Below are positions 62,910 to 64,000 of a stretch of DNA of 64,000 nt, one piece after another. The position numbers and the translations under genes were made by a program. This DNA comes from CAZXFH01 sp964640055 (GTDB lineage Bacteria > Fidelibacterota > UBA2242 > JAFGTP01): contig CAZXFH010000015.1 in NCBI GenBank assembly GCA_964640055.1, forward strand, positions 1 to 64,000, written 5' to 3'. Under the pieces are notes generated by a model, which was given only the letters and a program-made list of their open reading frames with translations, searched no databases and was not told where the DNA came from. Numbering within the stretch: the stretch's first letter is position 1; each line of letters begins with the position of its first letter.

Positions 62910-63798
62910 TTTTGACTCCTTACTTGGTTTGTTAAAGTTTGTGAATATATTAATGGTCTCCTTGCAGATAAATATTTATAACGTTTGGATATTTTTACCA
63001 GCATTAGCATAACAGAAACTTCTATTAATACTCCTACTACAGTAACTAGGGCAGCCCCCGAAGCAAGGCCAAACAACATTGTAGCAGTTGCAATAGCCAC
63101 TTCGAAATGGTTAGAAGCACCGATCATAGAAGCCGGAGCTGCATCTTCATAGCGGAGATTTAATAGGCGGGAAAATACAAAGTAACCTAGGCTATAAATA
63201 TAGTTTGAATAAATAGAGGCACTGCAATCCAGAAGATTGTCAAAGGATTTTGGACAATTATCTCACCTTTGAAGGAAAATAGGAGGATCAGGGTAGCCAG
63301 TAAGGCAACTGTACTTACCGGAGTTAAATAATGGATAAATTTTTCATTGAACCAGTCGAGGCCTTTTTTCTTAATTATCCATTTCCGGGAGAAATAACCG
63401 GCAATCAGAGATAAAGCGACATAAGTTCTCACAGAAAAAAGGATTGTATGCCAGGGGATTGGTATTGAGTTTATACCCAGTGAGAATCCGCCCAGTGGGG
63501 CATATAAAACCAGCATTGTAAATGAATTAATAGCCACCATGACCAGAGTTAAACCGTCATTACCCCGGACTAAATAACTCCACATTAATACCATGGCAGT
63601 ACAGGGGGCGATCCCGAGTAAGATTGCACCGGAGACATAGCTCCGCCAGAGTTCAACTTCCTGTCCATTTTTCAATATTTCTGTACCCGGAATAAATTTT
63701 CGAAAAATTATACCCAGAAAAATACCAGCGGCAATGCATAATAAAACCCAAATTGTTAAATATTTTTTAAAGAAGTTTAAACTTTTTTATTCAGCCAC
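62906..63798 (-). pseudogene. degraded ACR3-type arsenite permease
   Basis: Remnants of a ten-helix arsenite exporter. From a GTG start at 63798 (after AAAGGATTCGTAC) the reading is V-A-E, then TAA at 63789-63787, then KSLNFFKKYLTIWVLLCIAA. The region FLGIIFRKFIPGTEIL joins directly to SYVSGAILLGIAPCTAMVLM, so about 70-80 residues (helices 2-4) are missing in frame. A further one-base deletion near 63165 separates QTIF from YSLGYFVFSRLLNLRYEDAA and the rest of the C-terminus (MIGASNHFEVAIATATMLFG). Three independent lesions make a functional product very unlikely. Confidence 0.88.
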
Positions 63799-63819
63799 GT
63801 ACGAATCCTTTACTTATAG

Positions 63820-64000
63820 TTATACCTGTCTATTTTTGGCAGACCATTTTTGCGCCGCCATTTGGACCGGATCCCATGGACTGGAGAATGGAGGAGTATA
63901 GCTTAAATCCAGGTGGTTCAATTCAGGGATAGTCATTTTATTGTGAATTGAGGTTGCTAGAATATCGAGTCTTTTGGAGACCTCTGTTCCGTAAGCACCG
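63820..64000 (-). CDS. C-terminus of a CoA-disulfide-reductase-like flavoprotein (partial)
   Basis: The last 60 codons of a gene running off the right edge. The translation GAYGTEVSKRLDILATSIHN, then MTIPELNHLDLSYTPPFSSP, and WDPVQMAAQKW match the C-terminal dimerisation domain of CoA-disulfide reductases and NADH oxidases of the pyridine nucleotide-disulfide oxidoreductase family (motif YAPPFSxxxDPVxMA). The N-terminal FAD and NAD domains are outside the window. It lies 21 bases before the ACR3 remnant in the same direction, so it was probably part of the same stress or arsenic-related operon. Confidence 0.82.
   Translation of the reverse strand, partial: GAYGTEVSKRLDILATSIHNKMTIPELNHLDLSYTPPFSSPWDPVQMAAQKWSAKNRQV

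Overview
The window comes from a Gram-negative, probably anaerobic bacterium with an FCB-like (Bacteroidota/Calditrichota/KSB1/Marinimicrobia-type) outer membrane. It carries a TonB-dependent receptor with a carboxypeptidase-regulatory-like plug paired with a DUF4249 lipoprotein, LPP20-type envelope proteins, a heptose kinase, and a multi-subunit NAD(P)/ferredoxin-type redox complex next to a [FeFe]-hydrogenase-like sensor. I cannot name the phylum from sequence alone. No CRISPR array, prophage or insertion sequence was seen.

Region 1 (1-10.6 kb, plus strand) is one tightly packed operon. After a promoter and a structured leader come a small zinc-knuckle protein, a DRTGG-domain protein, a DRTGG plus RsbW-like ATPase fusion, and a [FeFe]-hydrogenase-like iron-sulfur protein that lacks the proton-transfer cysteine. 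Together these look like a redox-sensing signalling module. They are followed by NuoE, NuoF, a formate-dehydrogenase/NuoG-like large subunit whose catalytic Sec/Cys position is Phe, and NfnA- and NfnB-like flavoproteins. The last five look like the parts of a soluble electron-bifurcating or transhydrogenating complex.

Region 2 (10.7-12.3 kb, minus strand) has a DUF1805 protein and a secreted GHL10-family glycosyl-hydrolase-like protein. The signal-peptide codons of the latter overlap a rho-independent terminator.

Region 3 (12.35-44.1 kb, minus strand) is one unbroken information-processing supercluster read right to left: tRNA-Thr, tRNA-Tyr, tRNA-Gly, tRNA-Thr, tuf, rpmG, tRNA-Trp, secE, nusG, rplKAJL, rpoBC, rpsL, rpsG, fusA, a second tuf, then the complete S10, spc and alpha operons ending at rplQ. 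The two tuf genes lie in 1205-bp direct repeats that look identical. adk is absent between secY and map.

Region 4 (44.6-46.6 kb, plus strand) holds two surface-glycan genes, a UDP-glucuronate 4-epimerase-like protein and an HldE1-type heptose kinase. A small STAS-like gene opposes them.

Region 5 (47.2-54.6 kb, plus strand) is the least understood part: a six-gene operon of exported proteins. It contains tandem paralogs of no recognised family, a DUF6175-like protein and three LPP20-domain proteins.

Region 6 (54.7-60.1 kb, minus strand) encodes a VWA/PEGA protein and a three-gene TonB uptake or surface system. The receptor in it is broken by one extra base in a C8 tract.

Region 7 (60.4-64 kb) has signal peptidase I and a NamZ/DUF1343 protein on the plus strand. 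On the minus strand are a TM0996-type mini-thioredoxin, a clearly degraded ACR3 arsenite permease pseudogene, and the C-terminus of a CoA-disulfide-reductase-like flavoprotein.
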